This document shows positions 51,508 through 59,781 of a stretch of 64,000 nt of DNA, in pieces. A program made the position numbers and the translations under genes. Each line of letters starts with the position of its first letter. Position 1 is the first letter of the stretch. Source of the stretch: Luteitalea sp. (lineage in GTDB: Bacteria; Acidobacteriota; Vicinamibacteria; Vicinamibacterales; Vicinamibacteraceae); contig WHTZ01000001.1 in NCBI GenBank assembly GCA_009377495.1, positions 178,625 to 242,624 of the forward strand, in the 5' to 3' direction. The notes beneath the pieces were generated by a model. The model saw only the letters and a list, made by a program, of their open reading frames with translations, searched no databases and was not told the DNA's origin.

Positions 51508-54500
51508 CTACCGCAGTGGTATACCGGTCTCGTTGGTACCTCCACCGAGGATCTCCCCGCCGCCGTTCCAGTACATCGCCCGCTCGACAACGACGGGGTG
51601 TGTCGAAAAGACGCGGAGGCCGAAACGCTCACCCTCTGTGAGCCCGTGGCTCCTCCACTGATCGGCCGCCAGCGTCACGCGGCTGTTGGCCGGAACGCGC
51701 TGCACCGGGAGGCTGATCGGGGGCCGGCCGTCGCTGCGGAGAATGGTGATCTCGACCGATGCCGCCTCGTTCCCCGGGTTGGCCAGCAAGAGAAAGCTAT
51801 TGAATGCCTGCGGGCCACCGAGCTCGCCCTCGGCTAGCGCCCAGCGGGTGGCGGGACTCGTGACGCCAAAGCTGTTGTGGGCTTCCGTCCAGGCTCCTTG
51901 CGGCCAGTACATCGCGCGCTCGACGATGATCGGATGGTTGGAGTCGGTCGTGATAGCGGCCGACACCTCGGTATCGGCGAGACCTGGCACATCATCGACC
52001 AGCACGGTTCTGCGGCTGTTCGCGTCGAGCTCGTACTCCTGCGGGATGGCGCCCGAGGGTGTGAGATAACGAACGGTTGCCGTGGTCGCCTCGTCGTTCG
52101 GATTGGCAAAGAGCAGGAACGTGTCGAACCATGGTCCGGTCCGTCCTTCGGCGACGAACCAGCTTGCCGCCGGTGCCTCGACGGCGGGCGACGCGTGGGC
52201 GATGTTGCCGAACGGCCCGATCGAGAGATACATCGCTCGCTCGACCGTAATCGGCGCTGTGCTCTCGACCTTCAGCGAGAAGGCGCGGCCGCCGAGCGGC
52301 ACGCCCCCGATAACCAGATCATTGGCGTAGACGGTTCGTCGCGAGCTCGGAGCGAGCGTGAATCGATGAGGGAGCACAGCGCCGCCGTCGAGCAGGTAGG
52401 AAGCGGTGACGTCCGCCGCCTGCGTGCCCGTGTTCGCGAAAAGCACGAATGTCTCGAACGGGTAGCCACCAAACCCCTCGGCGAGGAACCACTGCGGCCG
52501 TGCCCCTGCCACGGCCTTGGCGGTGTGACCGCCGTGACGGTCCGGGCCGGCAAACATCGTACGCTCGGCAACGATGGCGCCGGTGATCGTGCTGATCTCC
52601 GCCCCGAGCGTGGTTTCGCCGAGACCCGCCACCTCGTTGACCGGGATGGTCGTTCGCGACAGCCCGTCGATGGCGTACCGACGCGTGATCGGGGAGCCGA
52701 GCTCTGGCACGAACTTCACCTCGAACTCCGCGGGTGCGACACCGGGATTCGCCACGGCAATCCGCTCCTCGAAGAAGCCCGTGGCGCCTTCCGAGAAGAT
52801 CCAGCGATTCGGCACCCGCGGGTCGGTGCCGCTGCGGTATTCGGCCAGGTTGTTCACACCATCGGCGTCCTCGTCTCCGGCCGGTGCACGAGCGTCGTGG
52901 GCGGCCTCCCAGGCATCCGACAGGCCATCGCCATCGGCGTCGGTCACGCTCGGGTAGCCGCCAACGACACGGAGCGGTCCCGTGGAGTAGCGGCCAGTGC
53001 TCTGGACGCCATCATCGACCTCCACGTAGACATAGTAGAGCCCTGGCGACAGCCCCGCAGCCTGCCATGAAAATGCGCCATCCCCTGCTTCGACGGCTGA
53101 CGCAAAGCGCACCAGGCCAGACGCAGGATTCGTATCCGTATCGTAGTAGAGATTCACGGTTGCTGGCCGAGCCGCGATCTGCCCGCTCGTGAAGAGCGCG
53201 GGCGACACGCTCCACTGCACCGAGAAGAACCCGTTCGCGTTGGGCTGATCATCTTCGGCCAGCCTGATGTTCGCCAGGCGGAACCACCGTGGGACCTCGG
53301 CCTCGTAGGGGTCGATGCTGAAATTGGTGACTTGACCGCCCCACGGATGCTTCGCCTCGCATGCCGGCGGCTCGTGGCAGATCTCGCTGTCGTAGCTGCT
53401 CTGGTTCCCCGCTCGAAGCGTCTTCAAATCGACCGTGTAGGTGCGAGGCCAGGCGTCGTAGACGATGAAGGCGTGCGTCTGGGTGAAGATGCCGCCGTTG
53501 CTCCCGCGCTCACGCCAGATGACCCGCGCGATCCCACCCCAGGTGTTGGTGAGCGCGTCGTTGATGCCTAGCTCCTTGTGGTCGTACTCGATCGTGAACG
53601 ACAGGCGGTGAAACCGGTCGGCGTCGATGACCAGCTCGGTGCCAGGCGGATCGCCCCAGTCGTCGGCGAGGATGACCGCCGGGTTGTTGTCCGTCGATGT
53701 GCCCGTCATGCCGCTGGCGCCAAACGCCGCATTCGCGATCTGCCACAGGCGGCCATGCTGGAGGTCCTGCGGATTGCTAAGCTCCCAGCCGTCGGACAGT
53801 AGCGTCTCGGCGAAATCGCGCCCGCCGGCCTCGTCTGGGTCGAGGACGGTCACGACCGGCGCGGCCGCAATATCGATGGTGACGGCATTACTCTGCCGCG
53901 CGCCGCTTGCCGCGGTGACTCGCCAGGTACCCGGCGGAAGATAGCCATAGTCCCAGATGTACGAGCTATCGTCGGGAAACGTCACGCTCGAGGAATGCTC
54001 CGGATGGATCTGGATGACATCCCCGGTTTGCGCATGCTGCGCCGTAAGGGTCACGGCGCCACCGAGACTCGACCAACGGAGTCGCACCGTTCGGCCGCGT
54101 TCGGCGAGCCGTACCCAGTCCACCTCGACTGTCGCACCCGCCAGCCCGTCGCCCAGATCCAGGTTCAGCGCGTGTGCGATGCCGGTGACGTTCCATGGCT
54201 CTCCGGCGCTGAAAGGCGGTGCGAGGCGTCTATCGAGGTCGATCTCGTAGATGTGCCATCCGGGTGACGTCTGTTGCGACAGCGGCGACTGATTGACGAT
54301 GCGACTACTGGAGTCGGCATCTCCTGCCGCTGGTCCTTGCTCGACACCCCAGGTGGTCGCCCCGCGCGGGATGCCCGTGAGGTACTGGGCGCCAACGAGC
54401 TCGCCCGGCCGTGGCGCAACGGACCGGCGCATTCGGAAGGAAAGCCGGACGAAGCGGCGCGTGTCGATCGGATGGCGCAACCCGGTCTTCTCGAGCAAGT

Positions 54501-54837
54501 TGACCGCACCGGGCATGCCCTCGAACAGCACGAACAGCGTCGGCGTGGCGGAGCGCGCGGTGGCTCGGAGCACACCGTCAGAAACCGCCGGAATGCCCTC
54601 CCAGCTCTCGCCGCCGTCGAGTTGCTCGAGCATGTAGACGTGATCGGTCAACTGATCGAAGTCCCACGGATCGCCCATCACGGTGCTGGCATAGTCCTCT
54701 GCGCTGCCCACAGTCGCAGAGGTCGCACCGTTGACGCTCAAGGTCTGCGCCCGCGCCGTCGAGATGGTGGCAAACGCGGTGAGTGCCAGGGCAAGCAAAG
54801 ATGTAACAAGGAATTGCACGTTCGTAATTCTTGCCAT
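51508..54837 (-). CDS. Large secreted repeat protein
   Basis: The protein has 1109 residues. The signal peptide is MARITNVQFLVTSLLALALT up to TARAQ; I chose this start over one 65 codons upstream that lacks it. The N-terminal 600 residues are beta-rich, with carbohydrate-binding or jelly-roll character (FVRLSFRMRRSVAPRPGELV, HRLSFTIEYDHKELG). A calcium-loop linker DADGDGLSDAWEAAHDA...DEDADGVNNLAEYRSGTDP follows. The C-terminus has four modules of about 105 residues, each with W-x-x-AEG at the start and a VERAMYW-type end. It probably is a cell-surface or secreted binding protein; no catalytic motif was found. Confidence 0.8.
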   Translation of the reverse strand: MARITNVQFLVTSLLALALTAFATISTARAQTLSVNGATSATVGSAEDYASTVMGDPWDFDQLTDHVYMLEQLDGGESWEGIPAVSDGVLRATARSATPTLFVLFEGMPGAVNLLEKTGLRHPIDTRRFVRLSFRMRRSVAPRPGELVGAQYLTGIPRGATTWGVEQGPAAGDADSSSRIVNQSPLSQQTSPGWHIYEIDLDRRLAPPFSAGEPWNVTGIAHALNLDLGDGLAGATVEVDWVRLAERGRTVRLRWSSLGGAVTLTAQHAQTGDVIQIHPEHSSSVTFPDDSSYIWDYGYLPPGTWRVTAASGARQSNAVTIDIAAAPVVTVLDPDEAGGRDFAETLLSDGWELSNPQDLQHGRLWQIANAAFGASGMTGTSTDNNPAVILADDWGDPPGTELVIDADRFHRLSFTIEYDHKELGINDALTNTWGGIARVIWRERGSNGGIFTQTHAFIVYDAWPRTYTVDLKTLRAGNQSSYDSEICHEPPACEAKHPWGGQVTNFSIDPYEAEVPRWFRLANIRLAEDDQPNANGFFSVQWSVSPALFTSGQIAARPATVNLYYDTDTNPASGLVRFASAVEAGDGAFSWQAAGLSPGLYYVYVEVDDGVQSTGRYSTGPLRVVGGYPSVTDADGDGLSDAWEAAHDARAPAGDEDADGVNNLAEYRSGTDPRVPNRWIFSEGATGFFEERIAVANPGVAPAEFEVKFVPELGSPITRRYAIDGLSRTTIPVNEVAGLGETTLGAEISTITGAIVAERTMFAGPDRHGGHTAKAVAGARPQWFLAEGFGGYPFETFVLFANTGTQAADVTASYLLDGGAVLPHRFTLAPSSRRTVYANDLVIGGVPLGGRAFSLKVESTAPITVERAMYLSIGPFGNIAHASPAVEAPAASWFVAEGRTGPWFDTFLLFANPNDEATTATVRYLTPSGAIPQEYELDANSRRTVLVDDVPGLADTEVSAAITTDSNHPIIVERAMYWPQGAWTEAHNSFGVTSPATRWALAEGELGGPQAFNSFLLLANPGNEAASVEITILRSDGRPPISLPVQRVPANSRVTLAADQWRSHGLTEGERFGLRVFSTHPVVVERAMYWNGGGEILGGGTNETGIPLR

Positions 54838-55106
54838 TAACGGCGACAGCGGAATGCCTGACGGGTATTCGCCCGAACTCGAAAGAAAGCAAACAGATAC
54901 CACACGCGCCAGCAATTTCTGCGAAACGTCGCGCGACCGCTGCGCCTTGTGGCGACCCTGACGGTGAATGGGCGCAAGTTGAGTGCCACAAACCAGACGA
55001 AAGCAACGGGGGGCGTTCGCCAGAATCGTCAAGGCGGTCGGTCGCCATTACCGAGTCGGTTCGAGCGGCCGTGCTACACTGGCGATCTTCGTCTCTCCCC
55101 GGGGGC

Positions 55107-55195
55107 GCCGAAGTGGCGGAACTGGCAGACGCAGGGGACTCAAAATCCCCCGCCTGGCAACGGGCGTGAGGGTTCGACTCCCTCCTTCGGCACCA
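55107..55195 (+). tRNA. tRNA-Leu (CAA anticodon)
   Basis: The acceptor stem GCCGAAG (55107-55113) pairs with CTTCGGC (55185-55191), followed by A and an encoded CCA. The anticodon stem GGGGA/TCCCC holds the loop CTCAAAA, so the anticodon is CAA (reads UUG). A long variable arm (class II, CGCCTGGCAACGGGCG) fits leucine. The T-loop is GGTTCGACTCC. The gene is followed by hicBA. Confidence 0.95.
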
Positions 55196-55451
55196 CAACC
55201 AAAATAATATCAATCGTTTACAGGCCACGCAGCAGACGGTTGGCCAGGCGCCCCATGGCGACGATTTCCCGGACCGGGCCATGCTCAACAGCACCGTCCG
55301 GCCTCCCGGTGCGCTCACCGGGCATCCTGCGCGGTTCTGTGCCTTCGGTAGGCTTTCGCTCGACGATGCGTGCTAGCTCGCATAGACTGTTGTAGACGGT
55401 TGTGCACGGTTCTGAACAACCGTGGAGAGGTTTCGCCGAGAGGCAAGCCCG

Positions 55452-55664
55452 ATGACGCTCGATCTACACTTTGAGGTTGACCGCGAAGACGATGGGCGCT
55501 GGTTGGCTGAGGTTGTCGACCTGCCGGGCGTATTATGCTACGGCGAGACCGAAGACGATGCCCGCCGCCGCATCACCGCCCTCGCCCTGCGCGTGCTAGC
55601 CGACCGGGCCGAGCATGGCGAGCTCACCGAACCCTTCCAACATCTCTTGCTCGTGACCGCGTGA
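55452..55664 (+). CDS. hicB: HicB-type antitoxin
   Basis: The protein has 70 residues. It shows the partially degraded RNase H-like fold of HicB: LDLHFEVDREDDGRWLAEVVDLPGVLCYGETEDDA, then RRITALALRVLADRAEHGEL. The C-terminal DNA-binding part seen in longer HicB proteins is missing. The start MTLDLHF is preceded by GAGAGG. The stop overlaps the hicA start (GTGA). It neutralises HicA. Confidence 0.88.
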   Translation: MTLDLHFEVDREDDGRWLAEVVDLPGVLCYGETEDDARRRITALALRVLADRAEHGELTEPFQHLLLVTA

Positions 55665-55873
55665 GTCACTGGCCCGCCACGAAAGCGCTCCGCGTTCTCC
55701 GAGCGCTCCAGAACATCGGCTCGACTCTCAAGCGACAGAGCGGGTCACATCGGACATTAGAACGTCCCGGCTCGCCTGATTACGTCTGGGGGTTCCACGA
55801 TAAAGAAGAACTCGGCCCGAAGATGCTGGCACGCATCGCGAAGCACACGGGACTGAAACCGTCTGATTTATAG
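55661..55873 (+). CDS. hicA: HicA-type mRNA interferase toxin
   Basis: The protein has 70 residues with a GTG start that overlaps the hicB stop. The conserved catalytic block is LKRQSGSHRTLERPGS, in which His is the active residue of the dsRBD-like fold. The C-terminus GPKMLARIAKHTGLKPSDL also fits HicA (usually GTLRSILRQAGIS). It cleaves mRNA when free of HicB. The order hicB-hicA is reversed relative to the classical order but common. The module lies right behind tRNA-Leu, a usual landing site for mobile DNA. Confidence 0.87.
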   Translation: MSHWPATKALRVLRALQNIGSTLKRQSGSHRTLERPGSPDYVWGFHDKEELGPKMLARIAKHTGLKPSDL

Positions 55874-55977
55874 GCCGTACAGAGCACCGCCCGCTGGTCA
55901 TCCCCGTACGACGTCTGACGTGTGCTTTGGCGACACCAAGCACGCCCGTTCCGGCTCCACATTTCGATCCGGGTCAA

Positions 55978-55989
55978 GAAAACGTTTTC
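55978..55989. promoter_or_regulatory. LacI-family operator upstream of the regulator gene
   Basis: GAAAACGTTTTC is a perfect palindrome with a central CG, the usual form of LacI/GalR-family sites. It lies about 60-70 bp before the regulator start. The same 12 bp recur at 58989-59000 before the transketolase gene. Confidence 0.75.
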
Positions 55990-56048
55990 GCCAAATAATT
56001 AGGCGGCTCTTTGCCGCCGTCAAGATCGTCAACAAAGACACTTACAAT

Positions 56049-57092
56049 ATGGGGATTGTGGCCGTCCGCCTCAAAGACATCGCCGACGAGCTGCAGCTTT
56101 CGGTGGTCACCGTCTCCAAAGTTCTGCAGAACTACCGCGACGTGAACGCCGAAACGCGGCGCCGTGTCCTGGAAAAAGCCCAGGAGCTGGGCTACCGGCC
56201 GAACTACGTCGCGCGTAGCCTGGTCATGCAGCGGAGTGCCACCATCGGCATGGTGCTCCCCCACTTGCGCCACACGTTCTTTCAGGAGGTGTATCAGGCA
56301 ATTGCCGCGAAGGCTTCTCCCAAGGGGTACAGCCTGTTGATCGCGATCTCCCAAGAAGACCCCGATCAGGAGGCGCGCGAGATTGACCACATGATCTCAC
56401 GCCAGGTGGAGGGCCTGATCCTCGCATCGACGCGGCCGTACACCGCGGGAGATTTCCTGGAACCGCTCGAGAAGCGCAACCTGCCGTTGCTGCTGCTCGA
56501 CCGTGAGTTTGCCAACTACGACGCGCATTTCGTGGGAACCGACGATGTCGAGCTCGGCCGCTTCGCCACCGCGCACCTCATTGAGCAAGGCTGCACACGG
56601 ATTGCTCACCTGCGCGGGCCTGACGTGTCGACCGCGATTGCCCGGGTCGAGGGCTACCGTACCGAGCTCGCTGCGCACAAGCTGACCCGGCACCCCCACT
56701 ACGTCGCTGGCGGGACCGGCGACGATGAAGCGGGCTATTGGGCCATGAAGAGCCTGCTCAAGGCGAAGCCCCCGCCGGACAGTGTCTTTTGCTACAACGA
56801 TCCGGTGGCGGCCGGGGCCATGAAGGCGGTCCTGGACTCCGGACTGCGAGTCCCGCAGGACGTAGCTATCGTCGGCGCCGGGAACATGCACTATTCAGAT
56901 CTGTTTCGCGTGCCTCTCACCACGGTCGACCAGCGGAGCGCCGAGGTTGGCGCACAGGCCGCCGATCTGATCTTGGATCTCGCCGAACGCGGCTCGACTA
57001 CATCCGCCACACACAAGCGCGGTCGCCGCCCCAAGCGCGTGCTCGTGAAACCGACGATGGTGATCCGCGAGTCGAGCCGGCGGAAGCGCTAG
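56049..57092 (+). CDS. LacI-family transcriptional regulator
   Basis: The protein has 347 residues. The N-terminal helix-turn-helix reads VRLKDIADELQLSVVTVSKVL, followed by the hinge helix YRPNYVARSLVM. The periplasmic-binding-protein-like effector domain spans about 60-325 (IGMVLPHLRHTFFQEVYQAI, VEGLILASTRPY, FCYNDPVAAGAMKAVLDSG). The effector is probably a sugar or sugar phosphate. The start at 56049 is the first with family sequence; GTG 56058 is possible, since TACAAT directly precedes the ATG. Operators before itself and before the transketolase gene suggest a small regulon. Confidence 0.93.
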   Translation: MGIVAVRLKDIADELQLSVVTVSKVLQNYRDVNAETRRRVLEKAQELGYRPNYVARSLVMQRSATIGMVLPHLRHTFFQEVYQAIAAKASPKGYSLLIAISQEDPDQEAREIDHMISRQVEGLILASTRPYTAGDFLEPLEKRNLPLLLLDREFANYDAHFVGTDDVELGRFATAHLIEQGCTRIAHLRGPDVSTAIARVEGYRTELAAHKLTRHPHYVAGGTGDDEAGYWAMKSLLKAKPPPDSVFCYNDPVAAGAMKAVLDSGLRVPQDVAIVGAGNMHYSDLFRVPLTTVDQRSAEVGAQAADLILDLAERGSTTSATHKRGRRPKRVLVKPTMVIRESSRRKR

Positions 57093-57106
57093 CCGTATTG
57101 TGGGCT

Positions 57107-58072
57107 TCATGGCGTGAGCCCCTTCCGCTCGAGCGCGGCGCTGATTGCCGCATGATCGGTAGTTTCGAGAAACCCGATCGAAACACGCTGCGGCACGAAG
57201 TCGAGGAACTTGTCTCCGCCGCTCCGGCCGAAACCGAAGACCGTCATCTGCTGCTTCATTTGATAAAACCGGTCCGGATGCTCGTCGTCTTCATGATGCA
57301 CGACGAAGAGCACCCGCTGCAGCTTCTCGTCACCGAACACGATCCACTCGGGTGCGGGAATGTCGCCCTCGTGGTTCGTGGTCATCGGCTGCCGTTCCTT
57401 CACCGCTGAGGTCATCCACCAATCGGTGTCATCGTATTGCCCGCCCGGTGTGCCCTCGTAGAGGACCCAGTATTGGTTGGTGGACGGCATCTTCGTCATC
57501 GTGAACGTACCGTGCGTCGGAAAAAAATCGTAGCGAGACGCCCACACGCCATTGCCGGAGGTCGCGGAGATGGTCACACGATCTGGACCGACGTACTCCA
57601 CCTCCATCGTCGAAGGTTCGGTGACGTGATTTTTCGGGTGAAAGTAGTTGCCGGCCTGGCCGTGGACGGCGTTGGGAAATCCGCGGAACTCGCCGGCGGG
57701 CCCCGAGCCGGGTTCGGGACGAAAGCCGATCCAGTCATGGCCGTCGCGGTCGATCAGAGCGGCGAGGCCGGCCCCGGATTTTTCTAAATAGTAAGTCGCA
57801 ACGGCCGTCTCGATCTTATAGCACTCCAGCCCGGGTGCAGAGGCGAGGGTAGCATTGGGCGTAACGTGCACCGCGGAGCTGGCAGTGGCTTGCTGGATAA
57901 CCGTCGTCGCCGGCTCGCCTGCGAACAGGTCCGTCCTCCTATCGCTATCTGTTTCATTCGAGAGACAGTGCCACTTGATCTCTGCGTAGACTGCACAGGC
58001 ACCGGCCAGGAGCAGCGCTGCAACGAAGGCAGGCAGGCGCTTGACAGCAGAGTGTTGTTGCGCGACATGCAC
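57107..58072 (-). CDS. Secreted protein of unknown function
   Basis: The protein has 321 residues with a GTG start. A signal peptide (VKRLPAFVAALLLAGACAVYA) is followed by about 50 polar residues. A beta-rich domain then shows YYLEKSGAGLAALIDRDGHDWIGF, SGNGVWASRYDFFPTHGTFTM and YWVLYEGTPGG. The pattern resembles large beta-sandwich proteins that bind or process carbohydrates, but no catalytic motif is recognised. It is convergent with the LacI-type gene and lies before the transketolase gene, so a role in glycan use is likely. Confidence 0.65.
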   Translation of the reverse strand: MHVAQQHSAVKRLPAFVAALLLAGACAVYAEIKWHCLSNETDSDRRTDLFAGEPATTVIQQATASSAVHVTPNATLASAPGLECYKIETAVATYYLEKSGAGLAALIDRDGHDWIGFRPEPGSGPAGEFRGFPNAVHGQAGNYFHPKNHVTEPSTMEVEYVGPDRVTISATSGNGVWASRYDFFPTHGTFTMTKMPSTNQYWVLYEGTPGGQYDDTDWWMTSAVKERQPMTTNHEGDIPAPEWIVFGDEKLQRVLFVVHHEDDEHPDRFYQMKQQMTVFGFGRSGGDKFLDFVPQRVSIGFLETTDHAAISAALERKGLTP

Positions 58073-58090
58073 CGTTAACCCCCGTTAACG
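58073..58090. promoter_or_regulatory. CGTTAAC inverted repeat before the secreted protein gene
   Basis: CGTTAAC and GTTAACG are separated by CCCC. The repeat lies directly upstream of the GTG start at 58072 and would overlap the ribosome-binding region. It could be an operator or an mRNA hairpin. Confidence 0.4.
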
Positions 58091-58139
58091 AGTTCCACGA
58101 GTGTTTTCCCGTACATCGCGCGGTTCGGCTGCGCTTCGA

Positions 58140-58985
58140 TCATCCCTGCTCCAGCTCGGCCAGCAGATGCGCCATTTCCGCCTCGGTCAGCGGCTTGCTC
58201 AGCGAATGCGAGTCCACCTGGTTCTCGAGCGACGGCACGCCCTTCCCCTTGATCGTATCGCCCACGATGGCATGCGGGCGGCCCTCGCGCGCTTGGCAGC
58301 GCTCAACGGCATCGTGGATCTGCTCCAGATCGTGACCATTGATCTCGTAGGTCTCGAAGCCAAACGCTCTCCACTTCTCCGCTATTGGATTGGGGCTCAT
58401 GATGTGTGCGGTGAAGCCGTCCGTTTGGAGCTTGTTGTCGTCGACAAAGACAATGAGATTGTCAAGCGCGTAGTGGCTGGCGGCCATCGCGGCTTCCCAG
58501 ACGATGCCCTCCTGTAACTCCGCGTCGGAGAGCATCACGTAGACGCGGACGTCCTGCTGCTGCAGCTTCTCACCGAGCGCGATGCCAGCGGCGGCAGAGA
58601 ACCCCTGCCCCAAGGAACCGCTGGTCATGTCCACACCCGGCGTTTTCAGCATATCCGGATGGCCCTGCAGGCGGCTGTCGATATCCCGCAGGGTCCACAG
58701 CCAGGCCCGAGGAAAGTACCCGCGTCCGGCCAGTGCCACGTACCAGGCTGGTGCGCAATGTCCCTTCGATAACACGAAACGATCCCGGTCTTCCCAGTCA
58801 GGATGTGCGGGATCGATGCGGAGCCGGAACCAATACAGATAGGTGATGTAGTCAATGGCCGACAAGGAGCCCCCCGGATGGCCCGATCCCGCAATGCCCA
58901 GCATGCGGATGATGTCTTTCCGCAAGGCCAGTGCCTGACGGCGAAGTTGCTCAAAATCCGGGGTGTCGCGCTCGGGCGTAGCCAT
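58140..58985 (-). CDS. Transketolase, N-terminal (thiamine diphosphate-binding) subunit
   Basis: The protein has 281 residues and corresponds only to the first half of full transketolase. The ThDP/metal motif is present in MLSDAELQEGIVWEAAMAASHYALDN...DDNKLQTDG. The N-terminal blocks GSGHPGGSLSAIDYITYLYW, FVLSKGHCAPAWYV and DMTSGSLGQGFSAAAGIALG are intact. Split transketolases work with a separate C-terminal subunit, which is not found next to it in this window. It probably serves the pentose phosphate interconversion of glycan-derived sugars. A LacI-type operator sits just upstream of the start. Confidence 0.92.
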   Translation of the reverse strand: MATPERDTPDFEQLRRQALALRKDIIRMLGIAGSGHPGGSLSAIDYITYLYWFRLRIDPAHPDWEDRDRFVLSKGHCAPAWYVALAGRGYFPRAWLWTLRDIDSRLQGHPDMLKTPGVDMTSGSLGQGFSAAAGIALGEKLQQQDVRVYVMLSDAELQEGIVWEAAMAASHYALDNLIVFVDDNKLQTDGFTAHIMSPNPIAEKWRAFGFETYEINGHDLEQIHDAVERCQAREGRPHAIVGDTIKGKGVPSLENQVDSHSLSKPLTEAEMAHLLAELEQG

Positions 58986-58987
58986 GA

Positions 58988-59036
58988 CGAAAACGTTTTC
59001 GACTCAGTATACTCCCTGCCTCTGTGCCAGTGTCAA
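58988..59036 (-). promoter_or_regulatory. Transketolase promoter with LacI-family operator
   Basis: On the minus strand TTGACA (59036-59031) and TATACT (59011-59006) are spaced by 19 nt. The palindrome CGAAAACGTTTTCG (58988-59001) lies at the expected transcription start and ends 3 bp before the ATG. Binding there would block transcription directly. Confidence 0.72.
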
Positions 59037-59094
59037 GCGGTGACACCTCGCGCCGCTTCGCTCGTGGCGCTCCACCTCTCGATCGATCGGGCAC

Positions 59095-59307
59095 TCAGAA
59101 GTAGAACTTGAACACGAGCTCAACCGTCCGTGGAACACCGACCGCGCTCGAGATCGTGCCGAAGGTGTTCGGCGTGGCGACGTCGCGCGCCGGCGCCCCG
59201 AAGTTCGGGTGGTTGAGAAGGTTGAACGCCTCCACTTTGATCTCCGCATAGCGCTGCGACGCGATGGAAACCCGCTTTCCCAGCACGAGGTCAATGTTCC
59301 AGTAGCA
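59095..59307 (-). pseudogene. C-terminal remnant of an Oar-like TonB-dependent receptor
   Basis: The residual frame YWNIDLVLGKRVSIAS, then YAEIKVEAFNLLNHPNFGAP and VPRTVELVFKFYF matches the last strands of carboxypeptidase-regulatory-like TonB receptors that are abundant in Acidobacteriota. The sequence stops abruptly near 59307, where a stop codon appears in frame upstream. The N-terminal 90 percent and more of the gene is missing. The remnant is too short to form a barrel. Confidence 0.75.
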
Positions 59308-59312
59308 TCACC

Positions 59313-59632
59313 CTGCTGACCCCTCCGGCCGACACGCTGACCTTGCGGCGCTTCTACCGCCTGGTTCGCCCGGGTGGACCGGGGTGCGCGAGGGGGCGCG
59401 GGCCGAAGGTGATCCGGTGGATACGGCGGATCCGCAGCGCTGGCCCGTGCCCTATGGTCTTCTCTGTATGGCCCTCGGCTGTGTGGCCGTCTACGGCACT
59501 CTGTTCGCGACCGGCTACTGGATTTACGGCCACAGGCTACCGGCCCTGATCCTTACACTCCTGGCTATCTTCTCGACGATCCTTCTGATCCGTCTCTGGC
59601 GTGGCCTGCGGGAGGATGTGCATGGTGATTGA
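59313..59632 (+). pseudogene. C-terminal remnant of a sodium:solute symporter, frameshifted
   Basis: LTPPADTLTLRRFYRLVRPGGPG is read in one frame. VREGARAEGDP...WPVPYGLLCMALGCVAVYGTLFATGYWI and a last membrane segment (ALILTLLAIFSTILLIRLW) are read in another; the frame changes near 59380. The order matches the C-terminus of SSS-family transporters, which usually read FYR-VRPGGPGW before the last helices. The N-terminal part is absent. It abuts the TonB receptor remnant back to back. Confidence 0.72.
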
Positions 59633-59732
59633 CTGTCACGCGCATTATCCGAATGAGCCTGATTTCGCTGAGCGACTGATTGACCTGCTGCGAATCATCT
59701 ACGTCGCCCATCGCGTAATCGCGACACAATAG
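59622..59732 (+). pseudogene. N-terminal remnant of an amidohydrolase-type metallohydrolase
   Basis: The frame MVIDCHAHYPNEPDFAERLI has the His-x-His of the metal site seen at the start of amidohydrolase-2-type proteins. It breaks off after DLL and reaches a stop at 59730-59732. The start overlaps the symporter stop as in an operon. Only 36 codons remain. Confidence 0.6.
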
Positions 59733-59781
59733 GGCGCGTTTTCCTTGTCTGTGGGACGACCATATCCTATCCTGAACGACC

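Noticed and set aside
51877..53070. Open frame of 397 codons antisense to the large secreted protein
   Set aside because: The minus-strand protein has a signal peptide and repeated modules; the antisense frame has no such order.
55196..55451. Attachment-site duplication behind tRNA-Leu
   Set aside because: No second copy of the tRNA 3' end was found downstream in the window and no integrase gene is present.
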